Part shown: positions 25,860-35,549 of the stretch, in pieces | Layout: the number at the start of each line of letters is the position of its first letter | Position numbering within the stretch: the stretch's first letter is position 1 | DNA from: Oscillospiraceae bacterium | GTDB lineage: Bacteria > Bacillota > Clostridia > Oscillospirales > Oscillospiraceae | Direction: 5' to 3' | Length of the DNA stretch: 64,000 nucleotides | Assembly (NCBI GenBank): GCA_015067615.1 | Contig: SVMD01000010.1 | Span: 1-64,000 of the forward strand | Position numbers and translations under genes: made by a program | Notes under the pieces: model-generated | The model's database searches: none | What the model was told of the DNA's origin: nothing | Seen by the model: the letters and a program-made list of their open reading frames with translations, nothing else

Positions 25860-26741
25860 TTACTTGACCACGGCGTCGGGGTTGTTCATGGAGTGAACAG
25901 TGCCGGGATCGGGCAGGTTCTCAACGTTGGAGTCCTTGATCAGCTTCTTGGGGCACACGGTGGCGCACAGGCCGCAGTTGGTGCACTTGGAGTAATCGAT
26001 GACAGCCAGGTTGTTGGTGACGGTGATGGCACCCTCGGGGCAGATCTTCTTACACAGACCGCAGCCGATGCAGCCCACGGTACAGCCACGGGTGGTGACA
26101 GCGCCCTTGGCCATGGAGTTACAGGCGATGACCACGTTCCGGCCGGGTTCCACAGGCACGATCAGGTTACGGGGGCAGGCAGCGGCGCAGGCCATGCAGC
26201 CAACGCACAGGTCCTCGTCGACAACAGCAACGCCGTTCTTGACGGAGATGGCACCGTACTTACAGGCCTTGGTGCAGGAGCCGTAGCCCAGACAGCCGTA
26301 CTTACAGGCCAGGGGGCCGTGACCGCCAACCTTGGAGGCAGCCAGACAATCCTTGAAGCCTTCGTAGTTACCCTTGATCTTGGCACCGGAGACCAGGTTG
26401 CCGTCCTTGTCGTAGGTCTTTTCGCCGGAGCAGCGGACCAGAGCCACCTTGCGGGTGACGGCCTCAGCCTTGATGCCCATGATGGCAGCCATGGCCTGGG
26501 CGCACTCGTTGCCGCCGGAGGCACACTTGCCGATGGGAGCTTCGCCGTTCAGAACAGCCTCAGCATAGCCGCCGCAGCCGGGGTAGCCGCAGCCGCCGCA
26601 GTTGGCGCCGGGCAGGCACTCATTCAGCTGATCCAGACGGGGGTCGGTCTCCACGTAGAAGACCTTGGATGCTGCAGCCAGAACCAGGCCGAAGATCAGG
26701 CCCAGACCGCCCAGCAGTGCAAACGCAATTAAAATATCCAT
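25860..26741 (-). CDS. rnfB: Rnf complex subunit RnfB
   Basis: 293 aa. N-terminal membrane anchor, the 4Fe-4S domain ANCGGCGYPGCGGYAEAV, then several ferredoxin CxxCxxCxxxCP motifs (e.g. CVGCMACAAACP, CIGCGLCKKICP, CTNCGLCATVCP). RnfB takes electrons from reduced ferredoxin into the Na+ or H+ pumping Rnf complex. Last gene of rnfCDGEAB, 13 bp after rnfA. Confidence 0.97.
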   Translation of the reverse strand: MDILIAFALLGGLGLIFGLVLAAASKVFYVETDPRLDQLNECLPGANCGGCGYPGCGGYAEAVLNGEAPIGKCASGGNECAQAMAAIMGIKAEAVTRKVALVRCSGEKTYDKDGNLVSGAKIKGNYEGFKDCLAASKVGGHGPLACKYGCLGYGSCTKACKYGAISVKNGVAVVDEDLCVGCMACAAACPRNLIVPVEPGRNVVIACNSMAKGAVTTRGCTVGCIGCGLCKKICPEGAITVTNNLAVIDYSKCTNCGLCATVCPKKLIKDSNVENLPDPGTVHSMNNPDAVVK

Positions 26742-26754
26742 TCTTTCGCCCTCC

Positions 26755-27333
26755 TTAGGTAATGCTCAGGCCGGAGAAGCCCATGAAGCCCAGGGCCAGC
26801 AGACCGGCGGCGATCAGAGCGATGGGGAATCCCTTGAAGCACTCGGGGGGATTGGCCTTGTCCACGCGCTCACGGATGGAAGCGAACAGGACGATGGCGA
26901 TGGTGAAGCCCAGACCGCCGGCAGCGCCGTTGAACACGCTGATGGGGAAGTTGTAGCCCTCCTGCACATTGACCAACACCACGCCCAGAACGGCGCAGTT
27001 GGTGGTGATCAGGGGCAGGAACACGCCCAGAGCCTTGTACAGGGCGGGGACAGCCTTCTTCAGGAACATCTCAACCATCTGCACGATGGAGGCGATGGCC
27101 AGGATGAAAGCCACGGTCTGCATGTACTGCAGGTTCAGCTCAACCAGGATCCAGTTGACGCCCCAGCAGATACCGGAGGCCAGAGCCATAACGAAGGTAA
27201 CGGCAGCGCCCATACCCAGAGCGGTGTCGATCTTCTTGGAAACGCCCATGAAGGGGCAGATGCCGTAGAACTTGACCAGGATGTAGTTCTGGCTCAGGAG
27301 TGCGGCCATCAGAATACCAATAATCTCAATCAT
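26755..27333 (-). CDS. rnfA: Rnf complex subunit RnfA
   Basis: 192 aa, six membrane helices, homologous to RnfE in inverted topology. Marks: LSQNYILVKFYGICPFMGVSK near the start (split by the helix), TNCAVLGVVLV and the late helices. Its start overlaps the rnfE stop by one base, so translation is coupled. Confidence 0.96.
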   Translation of the reverse strand: MIEIIGILMAALLSQNYILVKFYGICPFMGVSKKIDTALGMGAAVTFVMALASGICWGVNWILVELNLQYMQTVAFILAIASIVQMVEMFLKKAVPALYKALGVFLPLITTNCAVLGVVLVNVQEGYNFPISVFNGAAGGLGFTIAIVLFASIRERVDKANPPECFKGFPIALIAAGLLALGFMGFSGLSIT

Positions 27334-27977
27334 TACTTAGCAGCCTCCTTCTTCTTATTCTTCTTCTCCAGGGAGGTCATCAGAGCCTGGGAGCCTGCGA
27401 TGACGAAGCCCAGCACCAGGAAGCCGCCCACGGGCATGACCATCTGCATGGCGGGGATGCCCTCGGGGATGAGGCGGATGCCTTCGCCGCTGTTCAGCAG
27501 GCCGCCGCCAAAGGTGCCGGAGCCCAGCAGCTCACGGATGACACAGGTGATGACCAGAGCCACGGTGTAGCCGATGCCCTGGCACAGGCCGTCCACTGCG
27601 GAGGCCAGGACGCCGTTCTTGGAGGCGAAGCCCTCAGCACGGCCCAGAACCATACAGTTAACGACGATCAGGGGGATGAACACGCCCAGAGATTCGGACA
27701 GGGCGGGGATGAATGCCTTCAGCAGCAGGTCGACCACGGTAACGAAGCCGGCGATGATGGTGATGTAGGCAGCGATACGGACCTGGGAAGGAATGACCTT
27801 ACGCAGGGCAGAGATCAGAACGTTGGAGCAGATGGTGATGATGGTAACGGCCAGACCCATACCGATACCGTTGAACAGGCTGGTGGTGATAGCCAGAGTG
27901 GAGCACATACCCAGCAGCTGGACGGTAACGGGGTTCTTGGTCAGCAGGCCTTCATTAAACTGTTTCTTGAAATTCAT
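27333..27977 (-). CDS. rnfE: Rnf complex subunit RnfE
   Basis: 214 aa, six membrane helices. Marks: NPVTVQLLGMCSTLAITTSL at the N-terminus and VNCMVLGRAEGFASKNGVL. Lysine-rich tail. AGGAGG before the ATG, 14 bp after rnfG. Confidence 0.96.
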   Translation of the reverse strand: MNFKKQFNEGLLTKNPVTVQLLGMCSTLAITTSLFNGIGMGLAVTIITICSNVLISALRKVIPSQVRIAAYITIIAGFVTVVDLLLKAFIPALSESLGVFIPLIVVNCMVLGRAEGFASKNGVLASAVDGLCQGIGYTVALVITCVIRELLGSGTFGGGLLNSGEGIRLIPEGIPAMQMVMPVGGFLVLGFVIAGSQALMTSLEKKNKKKEAAK

Positions 27978-27991
27978 TTAGAAGTACCTCC

Positions 27992-28546
27992 TTAACCTAA
28001 GCCGCCAACGCAATCCAGGGCGGCATTGACGCCGACACAGATGGCGCGGGAAGTGATGGTGGCGCCGGTGATGGCCTCGATCTGGCCGCCGTCCTTGGAG
28101 ACGGAGACGGAGCCGGACTGGCCCTCGAACTGGCCGCGGAAAGCCTCACCTGCGGAGGTCTTGGCTGCGGCAACAGCGCCCAGACCTGCGGTCTCGGTGT
28201 GGGAAACGATGGAGATGCCCAGGACATTGCCGTCGAGGTCAACGCCCACCATCATGGTGATGGTGTTGTCGAAGCCGCCGGGCTTCACTTCCAGAGCGTA
28301 GCCGTTGGCGCCCTTGTAGACCTTGGAAACCAGGCCGGTGGCGTCGGCATAATCGGTAACTTCCTCATCGTAGCCGCCGGGCAGAACAGCCTCGATGGCC
28401 AGCTGGGTCTTCTCGGCATTGAGCTTCTCAATGGCGGGTGCGGTGATGGAGTTGACGCCTGCCAGGGCCAGAGCCACGACACCTGCGATAACGAACAGGA
28501 TCAGGGACAGGCGCAGAATGTACTTAGCGGTAGATTCAGTCTTCAT
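27992..28546 (-). CDS. rnfG: Rnf complex subunit RnfG
   Basis: 184 aa, one N-terminal membrane helix and an FMN-binding domain. The covalent flavin motif TGATITS lies at 160-166. Faces the outside of the membrane in known complexes. Start overlaps the rnfD stop by one base. Confidence 0.96.
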   Translation of the reverse strand: MKTESTAKYILRLSLILFVIAGVVALALAGVNSITAPAIEKLNAEKTQLAIEAVLPGGYDEEVTDYADATGLVSKVYKGANGYALEVKPGGFDNTITMMVGVDLDGNVLGISIVSHTETAGLGAVAAAKTSAGEAFRGQFEGQSGSVSVSKDGGQIEAITGATITSRAICVGVNAALDCVGGLG

Positions 28547-29541
28547 TACTTAGCCGCCTCCTTCTTAGGTGCGCCGTACTTCACGGGACGGCCGATGCGG
28601 TCCAGCAGAACGACACAGGCATTCATGATCAGGATAGCGTAGGAAACACCTTCGTTGTAGCCGCCGAAGTAGCGGATCAGCACGGTCAGAGCGCCGCAGC
28701 CCACAGCGTAGACGATCTGGCCCAGCTTGGTGATGGGGGAGGTGACATAGTCGGTAGCCATGAAGATGGCACCCAGCATCAGGCCGCCGCCGAACAGCTG
28801 TGCAGCCATCCAGGTGATGCGGTCATTGCCCATGGGGAACAGGAAGGTCAGAACAGCCACGGTGCCGATGTAGACCAGGGGGATCCGGGCGGAGATGACC
28901 TTGCGGTACAGCAGGTACACAAAGCCGATCAGCAGAGCCAGAGCGGAGGTCTCGCCGATGCAGCCGCCGATGTTGCCGATGAACATATCCACCAGGGAAG
29001 CATCGGGCATCAGGCCCTGGTGCATATTGGCCAGGGGGGTAGCCTCGGTGACGATGTCAGCGGTGGAGAAGATGGAAGCCTGGTTTGCCCAGCCTGCCTT
29101 GACCCAGGTGGACATGGCCACGGGCCAGGAGAACATGAATGCACGGCCGGCCAGGGCGGGGTTGACGATGTTCCGGCCGATGCCGCCGAAGAGCATCTTG
29201 ACCAGCAGGATGGCGAAGGCTGCACCCAGCACGATCTGCCAGTAGGCAATGGTGGGAGGACAGACAAAGGCCAGCAGCACGCCGGTGACGCAGGCAGACA
29301 GGTCGTAGGTCTTGTCATCCTGCTTCATCAGCTTGCACCACAGCTTCTCGAAGATGTAGCAGGCCAGCACGGAGACGGCAGTGACGGTCAGGGCCCGGAA
29401 GCCGAAGACCACAACGCCCATGATCAGAGCAGGAGCCAGTGCGATCAGCACGTCCCGCATGATGGTCTTGGTGGTAACGGGGGAATGTACGTGGGGAGAG
29501 CTGGAAATCGTCAGCTCGTAGTAGTATTTCATCTGTGCCAT
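28546..29541 (-). CDS. rnfD: Rnf complex subunit RnfD
   Basis: 331 aa integral membrane subunit with a covalent FMN site EATPLA (Thr168). Start ISSSPHVHSPVTTKTIM is typical. Together with rnfC it completes the ferredoxin:NAD+ oxidoreductase. Confidence 0.96.
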   Translation of the reverse strand: MAQMKYYYELTISSSPHVHSPVTTKTIMRDVLIALAPALIMGVVVFGFRALTVTAVSVLACYIFEKLWCKLMKQDDKTYDLSACVTGVLLAFVCPPTIAYWQIVLGAAFAILLVKMLFGGIGRNIVNPALAGRAFMFSWPVAMSTWVKAGWANQASIFSTADIVTEATPLANMHQGLMPDASLVDMFIGNIGGCIGETSALALLIGFVYLLYRKVISARIPLVYIGTVAVLTFLFPMGNDRITWMAAQLFGGGLMLGAIFMATDYVTSPITKLGQIVYAVGCGALTVLIRYFGGYNEGVSYAILIMNACVVLLDRIGRPVKYGAPKKEAAK

Positions 29542-29556
29542 TAGATCTCCACCTCC

Positions 29557-30879
29557 TTATTTCTTGGCCGCGGCAGCGGCGGCATCGCGGATTCTCTGCT
29601 TGCCGGAACGGAATGCCAGAACCAGAGGCACGCAGGCGGGGCAGTTGTAAGCACAGCAGCCGCACTCGATGCAGTCCATCATGTTGGTGGCCTTCATTTC
29701 CTCGGGATCACCGGTGTACAGAGCCTTGTACATCAGAACGGGCATCAGGCGCATGGGGCACACATCGATGCACTTACCGCAGCGGATGCACTGAGAATCC
29801 TCCACAGAGTACTTGTTCTTCTTACCCAGCACGGTGATGGCGTTACAGGCCTTGATGGTGGGAACGCTCAGGTCATACTGAGCAGCGCCCATCATGGGAC
29901 CGCCGTTTAGGACCTTGTAGGGGTTCTCGGAGTGGCCGCAGGCCTCGATCAGGTCGTTGTAGCTGGTGCCGATGGGAACCATCAGGTTCTTGGGCTCCAT
30001 CAGGATGTCGCCGGAGACGGTGACGATACGCTTAATCAGGGGCATGCCCTCGTAGACAGCGTCATGGATGGCCTTGCAGGTGGCAGCGTTGAACACAGCG
30101 CAGCCAACAGCGGCGGGCAGACCACCGGAGGGAACCTGACGGCCGGTGACAGCCTGGATCAGCTGCTTTTCTGCACCCTGGGGGTACATGGCGGGCAGCA
30201 CGTCCACGATGACGCCGGAGTCGGCCACGTTGGCCTTCAGGGAACGGATAGCCTCGGGCTTGTTGTCCTCGATGCCGATGTGGGCTTCCTTCAGACCCAG
30301 GATCTTCATAACGATCTTGATACCGGAGATCAGCTCATTGGGCATTTCCCGGCACAGACGGTCGTCGGAAGTGATGTAGGGCTCACACTCGCCTGCATTG
30401 ACGATGATGGTGTCCACCTTGCCGATACCGCCGGAGAGCTTCACGTGGGTGGGGAAGGATGCGCCGCCCATACCGACGATACCAGCCTCGCGGATGATAT
30501 TGATCAGCTCTTCAGGGGTCAGGGCGTCCACTTCCTCCTGGGTACGGGGCTGGATGGACTCATCCAGAGTGCCCAGGTGGTCATTCTCGATGACGACACT
30601 CATCATAGTGGTGCCGCTGGAATGGGCCTTTGCCTCCACGGACTTAACCTTGCCGGAGACGGATGCATGAACCGGTACACACAGGCCCTGGTTGTCGCCG
30701 ATCTTCTGGCCCTTCTTGACCAGATCGTTCTTCTTTACCAGGGGCTTACAGGGGGCGCCGATATGCTGCGACATGGGGATAACCACGATATCGGGTTCCG
30801 GGAATTCCTGGACAGCCACGTCGCGTGCGTAAGTCTTATTATCGTTGGGATGCACACCACCGAAAAAAGATAACGCCAT
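29557..30879 (-). CDS. rnfC: Rnf complex subunit RnfC
   Basis: 440 aa peripheral subunit that carries NADH/FMN and two 4Fe-4S clusters (CIRCGKCIDVCP about 366-377 and CIECGCCAYNCP about 405-416). N-terminal HIGAPCKPLVKKNDLVKKGQ, nucleotide loop GIVGMGGASFPTHVKL. First gene of the operon; AGAGGTG before the ATG. Confidence 0.97.
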   Translation of the reverse strand: MALSFFGGVHPNDNKTYARDVAVQEFPEPDIVVIPMSQHIGAPCKPLVKKNDLVKKGQKIGDNQGLCVPVHASVSGKVKSVEAKAHSSGTTMMSVVIENDHLGTLDESIQPRTQEEVDALTPEELINIIREAGIVGMGGASFPTHVKLSGGIGKVDTIIVNAGECEPYITSDDRLCREMPNELISGIKIVMKILGLKEAHIGIEDNKPEAIRSLKANVADSGVIVDVLPAMYPQGAEKQLIQAVTGRQVPSGGLPAAVGCAVFNAATCKAIHDAVYEGMPLIKRIVTVSGDILMEPKNLMVPIGTSYNDLIEACGHSENPYKVLNGGPMMGAAQYDLSVPTIKACNAITVLGKKNKYSVEDSQCIRCGKCIDVCPMRLMPVLMYKALYTGDPEEMKATNMMDCIECGCCAYNCPACVPLVLAFRSGKQRIRDAAAAAAKK

Positions 30880-30930
30880 GTTTCTTCACCTCTTTCAAAA
30901 TTTGCGGATTTCACCCGCATTATCTTTTAT

Positions 30931-30959
30931 ATAATAACGCATGAAAATGATTTTGTCCA
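30931..30959 (-). promoter_or_regulatory. rnf operon promoter
   Basis: TGGACA (30954-30959), 17 bp, TATTAT (30931-30936). The 236 bp gap to the next gene also holds a terminator and otherwise AT-rich sequence. Confidence 0.65.
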
Positions 30960-31069
30960 CATCCTTTTGGCGTTTCGTACAAATTCCACATAGAAAATAC
31001 CTTTTTATCGATATAAAACACACGAAAATTCGTCGTTTTCCCGATAGATTTTTTTAGGATTTTCCTTGA

Positions 31070-31111
31070 CAGAAAATCTCCCGGGATGGAAACGATTCCA
31101 TCCCGGGAGAT
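31070..31111 (-). terminator. Terminator of the MoxR-DUF58-transglutaminase operon
   Basis: ATCTCCCGGGATGGAA (31076-31091) / TTCCATCCCGGGAGAT (31096-31111), then TTTTCTGT on the minus strand. Confidence 0.88.
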
Positions 31112-31115
31112 CCCG

Positions 31116-33209
31116 TTATTCCGTTGCAAACAGCCAGCGCTGAACCGGTTTCCAGTGCCAGCCCCGCTGCTGAAGCAAATTCCGGGCCTGGTCAAAATAG
31201 TCTTTCATGACTGCCAGCTCCTCCCGGGAGATTCCGTCGCGGCTGTACTTGGCCTTCTCCGCCAGAGCCCTCGCCTCCTCCGGCGCAGGTGTTTTCAGCG
31301 CCCAATGGAGCCGTTCCAGCTGCCGCCACAGCTCCAGCGCCCGGCCGTTTCTTCCCCGGCGGCGGTGCCGGAGCCGGATCCGCAGCCACCGCTGGCCCTC
31401 CAGAGTTCCCAGAATCAGCACCGGAAGCAGCAGCCACCGGAGCCAGGTAAGATCAACAGGCTTCTTTTCCGGCACATCCGGTACAGATTCATCTTTGCCG
31501 GAGATTTCCGGGGTATCAGGTTCCGTTTCCGGCGCTTTCGTGGTCTCCTCCGTCGTTTCCATAGGCTTTTGCGTGGGCTCCGCCGTCTCCGTGGGCACCG
31601 GGTCGTCGCCCAGGTCCGCAGGCGTGGCCTCCAGAACAATCCAGGTTCCAAGCAGGGGCTCGTAATACTCCGCCCAGGCGTGGGCCTGATCGGCGGTGAC
31701 GGTGACCTCCTCCCCATTCCGGGCAGTGAACATATAGCCCTCCACATACCGGGCCTCCACTCCCGCCGCCCGGAGCAGCACCGTGGCCGCCGTGGCAAAA
31801 TGGACGCAGTAGCCGGTATCGCTTTCCTCTAAGAACCATTGGGCAAAGTCCGTATGTTCCCAGGGCATCCGCTCCGTATCCAGGTCATACCGGGCAGAAT
31901 TTCGCACATATTGGGCAATGGTATCCGCCACTTCGGTGGCACTGACCTCACCGGAGAGAATATGGGCCACCTTTTCCACAGCCCAGGCGTAGGTGCCGTC
32001 GGGCAGATGCAGATTCCGGTCCTCAGAATTTTCCGCCCGGCCCAGGGCGAAGAAGGGCCGCTCCGCAGTGGCGGTGGCAGAAAGCACCATATTGCGCCAG
32101 TGGCTGGGCAGGCCCCGCATGGTATAGGCGCTTTCCTTTTCCCGGTCCTGGTTGTCGATGGCGCCGTCTGTCAGGGTCAGATTTTCCTCCGGGTAGTAGG
32201 GCAGGTACAGCACATCCCGGACAGTCCGGGTCCTGATATCGATTCTGCCCAGTTCCCGGGAGGTTCTGGGAGCGCCGAAGGACTCCTGTCCCTGGGATGC
32301 CTGCCAGCCTGCACCGGTATAGATGTCGTAGTGCTGACCCCGGAGGTAGACGGTTCCGGACATGGGGGCCGTGACCTCCATCACCGGGTAGACCCGCTTG
32401 ATCCGGGGGCCGGTATTTTTCAGATTGATGGACTCCGGCTGGATGGTGCCGTCCACCTTTTCCGCCATGTCCTCCGTGACCCGGTCCCACAGGTCCGGCA
32501 GGGACTGCGCCCAGTCCACGATTTTCTGCTGCAATTCATCCGGGTGCTTGTCGTACCCTGACCGGGGCACCGTCCGGAACAGCAGTCCCAGAACCAGCGC
32601 CGCGGGCACCAGGGCCAGCAGCACCGCCGCACTGCCCCAGGCAGGATTTTCCCGGCGGACGCCGTTGCTCAACAGGGTCAGGGCCACGCCCAGCAGCCAG
32701 AGGAACAGGTATTGGGGCTGGGGCACCGTGTCGTTGACGATCACACTGGCGATCAGGGGAAGGGCGGCCAGGAGCAGCACATCCGTGCAGTTTTTTCCCC
32801 GGCTCAGCCGGAAGCCGCCGTACAGGCCCAGCCAGATGCCCAAGATCAGCACCGGAATCTCCATGGGCCCCGTGCCCCGGAAGGGGGAATCCACCATGGA
32901 CCAGCCGTAGGCCCGGTGGTAATACCGGGTGATCTTATAGAGCATATCCTGCAATTGGCCCCAGGCGGTCTCGTTTCGCAGCAGGTACCAGGCAGGGAGC
33001 AGGGCGGCAAAGGCCAGGAACCAGCCGCCGAACCGGGTCCCGCCCAGCAGCGCCGCCGCTGCGCAGACGCAGGCAGCCGCCAGCGCCAGCTTTCCCATGG
33101 ACACTTCATTCAGCTCCAGGCCCGTGGCCATGGAGGCAACCGCACCGAAGCTTAAGAGGAAGGACAGCAGCGCTGCCGTCAGAAAACGCAGTAACTTCTC
33201 ATGCTTCAT
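31116..33209 (-). CDS. Membrane-anchored transglutaminase-like protein
   Basis: 697 aa. About six membrane helices in 10-235, an extracellular transglutaminase-like domain with the triad Cys (SDTGYCVHFATA), His (DQAHAWAEYY) and Asp or equivalent (LEATPADLGDD), a Thr/Glu/Pro-rich linker, one more helix and a cytoplasmic basic tail. In known clusters such proteins accompany MoxR and DUF58 proteins and are thought to act on cell-surface proteins. ATG at 33209 overlaps the DUF58 gene by 11 bp and is favoured over an upstream frame lacking family residues. Confidence 0.9.
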   Translation of the reverse strand: MKHEKLLRFLTAALLSFLLSFGAVASMATGLELNEVSMGKLALAAACVCAAAALLGGTRFGGWFLAFAALLPAWYLLRNETAWGQLQDMLYKITRYYHRAYGWSMVDSPFRGTGPMEIPVLILGIWLGLYGGFRLSRGKNCTDVLLLAALPLIASVIVNDTVPQPQYLFLWLLGVALTLLSNGVRRENPAWGSAAVLLALVPAALVLGLLFRTVPRSGYDKHPDELQQKIVDWAQSLPDLWDRVTEDMAEKVDGTIQPESINLKNTGPRIKRVYPVMEVTAPMSGTVYLRGQHYDIYTGAGWQASQGQESFGAPRTSRELGRIDIRTRTVRDVLYLPYYPEENLTLTDGAIDNQDREKESAYTMRGLPSHWRNMVLSATATAERPFFALGRAENSEDRNLHLPDGTYAWAVEKVAHILSGEVSATEVADTIAQYVRNSARYDLDTERMPWEHTDFAQWFLEESDTGYCVHFATAATVLLRAAGVEARYVEGYMFTARNGEEVTVTADQAHAWAEYYEPLLGTWIVLEATPADLGDDPVPTETAEPTQKPMETTEETTKAPETEPDTPEISGKDESVPDVPEKKPVDLTWLRWLLLPVLILGTLEGQRWLRIRLRHRRRGRNGRALELWRQLERLHWALKTPAPEEARALAEKAKYSRDGISREELAVMKDYFDQARNLLQQRGWHWKPVQRWLFATE

Positions 33210-34125
33210 CCGGCTCACCCCCCACATGGCGGTGCCAGGAGGCACTGAGGGTTCCGTCCAGCACGGAGCCGGAGACCGCCGGAGGGGCACAGAGCAGCTG
33301 ATCCAGCGCTTCCTCCAGGGCCTGTTCATTTATTATGGAGAGGGTCATGATCCCCTCCCCTGTCAGGGCCATCATATCAAAGCTCAGGCCCTTTTCCAGC
33401 AGGTGCGCCCCCAGCCACAGGAGCCGGCCGAACTTCCGGTCCAGTTCCTCCGCCGTGCCGCAGATATCCACGGTCAGCAGCACCCGGCCCCGGAGGGGCT
33501 CCATGGGCTCCCGGAGGGTCAGCTTTCCGGTCTTGGCGGTGAGCTTCCAGTGGATCTGGTTCAGGCTGTCGCCGGGGCGGTACTCCCGCATTTCATGATT
33601 TTCCGCGTAGCCCCCGCCGGGCTTAGGCTTCCAGGCCCTGGCCAGATACCGCTCCAGCTCCGGCAGCTGCGGGATCGCCAGGGGCTTCGGCCGGACGATG
33701 ATCCGGCAGGGCGCCGGGACCTTCACCGGAAACCGGAACAGGCCCAGCAGGTCGCAGACATACAGCTTTTCCGGCGCTGCCAGAATGCCGCCGCAGTGGT
33801 TAGAGGGTACCGGGCCGCCGTTTTTATACCGCCACTGCTCCCCGGTCAGGGGACGGCGCAGCCGCAGGCGGCCGGAGAAGGCCGGAACCAGCAGCCAGCT
33901 GGTGCCCTGGAGGGTCACCATGGCGTCTGTCCCCATTGGGATCGTCCCGGGGCCGTTGACTCTGGCCCGGAAGGAGAGAATCAGCGGCAGGCTCACCAGC
34001 AGCGACAGCCAGGGCAGCCCCAGCACCGCCACCAGCAGCAGCCAGCTGAGCCACTCCCGGTAGGCAATGTAAAATACCAGGGACCCCAACAGGGCCCATA
34101 GGTATGTGATCCGATTCTTTCCCAT
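33199..34125 (-). CDS. DUF58 domain protein
   Basis: 308 aa. Two N-terminal membrane helices (about 8-55), then a beta-rich part and the DUF58 core YRPGDSLNQIHWKLTAKTG (about 190-210), which leads into a von Willebrand A-like fold. Works with the MoxR ATPase in an unknown assembly or maturation process. Starts 4 bases after the MoxR stop; a 46-codon longer frame overlapping MoxR is rejected. Confidence 0.9.
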   Translation of the reverse strand: MGKNRITYLWALLGSLVFYIAYREWLSWLLLVAVLGLPWLSLLVSLPLILSFRARVNGPGTIPMGTDAMVTLQGTSWLLVPAFSGRLRLRRPLTGEQWRYKNGGPVPSNHCGGILAAPEKLYVCDLLGLFRFPVKVPAPCRIIVRPKPLAIPQLPELERYLARAWKPKPGGGYAENHEMREYRPGDSLNQIHWKLTAKTGKLTLREPMEPLRGRVLLTVDICGTAEELDRKFGRLLWLGAHLLEKGLSFDMMALTGEGIMTLSIINEQALEEALDQLLCAPPAVSGSVLDGTLSASWHRHVGGEPDEA

Positions 34126-34129
34126 AGGC

Positions 34130-35083
34130 TCAGCGGAGGCGGGGCGCCGCTGTGGCATCCAGAATGCCCCGCAGCACCTGATGGGCGGTCTTTCCCTGGC
34201 CTTCGGCCTGGGGAGACAGCAGGATCCGGTGGGCGATGGTCTGAACAAAGACCTCCTGCACATCCCCGGGAGTCACATAGTCCCGGCCCCGGAGCTGAGC
34301 CACGGCCTTTGCCATGGCGGTGACCGCCAGGGTGGCCCGGGGAGAAGCGCCCCGGAGGATATCCGGATTCTCCCGGGTGGCGGTGATCAGCTTCACCAGA
34401 TAGGTCACCACCGTTTCGTTCATATGGGTCTGGGCCACCAGCTCCTGCAATGCAGCCAGCTGCTCCCGGCTGATCAGGGGCCGAAGATTTTCCAGGGGAT
34501 TTCCCTCCTGCCGGTTCAGCACCATGGCCACTTCATCCCGCAAACTGGGATAGCCCAGGGACAGGCGCACCATGAACCGGTCCATCTGGCTGTCGGGAAG
34601 CAGAGAGGTGCCGGCGGCGCCGGTGGGATTCTGGGTGGCGATGACCACGAAGGGCCTGGGCAGCGGATGGGTCACGCCGTCCACCGTCACCTGTCCCTCC
34701 TCCATGGCTTCCAGCAGGGCGGACTGGGTCCGGGAGGTGGCACGGTTCAATTCGTCCGCCAAAAACAGGTTGCATACCACCGCGCCGGGCTGATAGCGCA
34801 GCTGGCCGGTGGCCTGGTCGGGAATGCTGTAGCCGGTGACATCCGAGGGCAGCACATCCGGGGTAAACTGGACACGGCTGTACTGCAAACTCAGCACCCG
34901 GGAAAAGGCCAGGGCCATGGTGGTCTTGCCCACGCCGGGCACGTCCTCCAGCAGGATATGGCCCTTTGCCAGAATGGCCGCCAGGACCCACAGCAGGGTG
35001 GAATCCTTGCCCACCACCGCCTGGCGGACCTGGTTTAAGATCCGCTGGGATACGCCCATCACCATGGATTCCTTCTCTTTCAT
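34130..35083 (-). CDS. MoxR-family AAA+ ATPase
   Basis: 317 aa. Walker A EDVPGVGKTT, Walker B LFLADELNRA, sensor 1 ATQNPTG, then DRFMVRLSLGYP, and the C-terminal lid. MoxR proteins are chaperone-like ATPases that pair with VWA/DUF58 partners. GGAGG 9 bases upstream of the ATG. First gene of the three-gene operon. Confidence 0.95.
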   Translation of the reverse strand: MKEKESMVMGVSQRILNQVRQAVVGKDSTLLWVLAAILAKGHILLEDVPGVGKTTMALAFSRVLSLQYSRVQFTPDVLPSDVTGYSIPDQATGQLRYQPGAVVCNLFLADELNRATSRTQSALLEAMEEGQVTVDGVTHPLPRPFVVIATQNPTGAAGTSLLPDSQMDRFMVRLSLGYPSLRDEVAMVLNRQEGNPLENLRPLISREQLAALQELVAQTHMNETVVTYLVKLITATRENPDILRGASPRATLAVTAMAKAVAQLRGRDYVTPGDVQEVFVQTIAHRILLSPQAEGQGKTAHQVLRGILDATAAPRLR

Positions 35084-35116
35084 ATGTACCGCCTCCCAAA
35101 ATCAGGAATTTTCTCC

Positions 35117-35145
35117 ATTATAATGGATTCCGGCCCCGAAAACAA
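35117..35145 (-). promoter_or_regulatory. MoxR operon promoter
   Basis: TTGTTT (35140-35145), 17 bp, TATAAT (35117-35122) inside the palindrome CCATTATAATGG. Confidence 0.6.
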
Positions 35146-35199
35146 GAACGCAAGAAATTCTTAAGATTATCCCTCAGCATTTTCAGTCCCGGTTCCGCC

Positions 35200-35228
35200 T
35201 TGACAGGCTGTGAATGGAGTGCTACAAT
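35200..35228 (+). promoter_or_regulatory. Promoter of the cobalamin-riboswitch unit
   Basis: TTGACA (35200-35205), 17 bp, TACAAT (35223-35228). Confidence 0.8.
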
Positions 35229-35246
35229 GCTCTTGACAACTGAATA

Positions 35247-35445
35247 CCGCTTCGTGGCGGGTCCGGCGTAGGGCCGGATCTGCTTAACAAGATAACCGGG
35301 TGAAAATCCTGGACGGTACCGCCGCTGTATATGCTGAAAATCCTTTCTTTGGTGAAAACCGGTCACTGGGGACAACCCTGGGAAGGCTGAGAGGAACGGG
35401 GCACTTCTCCACCCCGGTGCATGAGTCAGAAGACCTACGAAGCGT
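35247..35445 (+). promoter_or_regulatory. Cobalamin riboswitch
   Basis: Conserved blocks in order: GGGTGAAAATCCTGGACGG (with the following TACCGCCGCTGTA), the B12-box region GGTCACTGGGG, CCTGGGAAGGC, and GAGTCAGAAGACC near 35424. This is the class seen upstream of B12 transport and synthesis genes. End points are approximate. Confidence 0.9.
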
Positions 35446-35495
35446 GTTTTCTCCCATCCCTGCGGGTCTACGGGGATGAATTGTCGCAGAAACAC

Positions 35496-35536
35496 GGCTG
35501 CGGCACCGCTTTTGGTGCCGCAGCCTATCTTGTTTT
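35496..35536 (+). terminator. Riboswitch expression-platform terminator
   Basis: GGCTGCGGCACC (35496-35507) / GGTGCCGCAGCC (35514-35525), then TATCTTGTTTT, 14 bp before the DUF4430 start. Fits transcriptional shut-off when B12 is bound. Confidence 0.8.
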
Positions 35537-35549
35537 AGGAGGAAAATTT

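Noticed and set aside
25893..26732. Long plus-strand open frame opposite rnfB
   Set aside because: Gly/Ala/Gln-rich shadow of a strongly codon-biased gene; no ribosome site, and rnfB is unmistakable.
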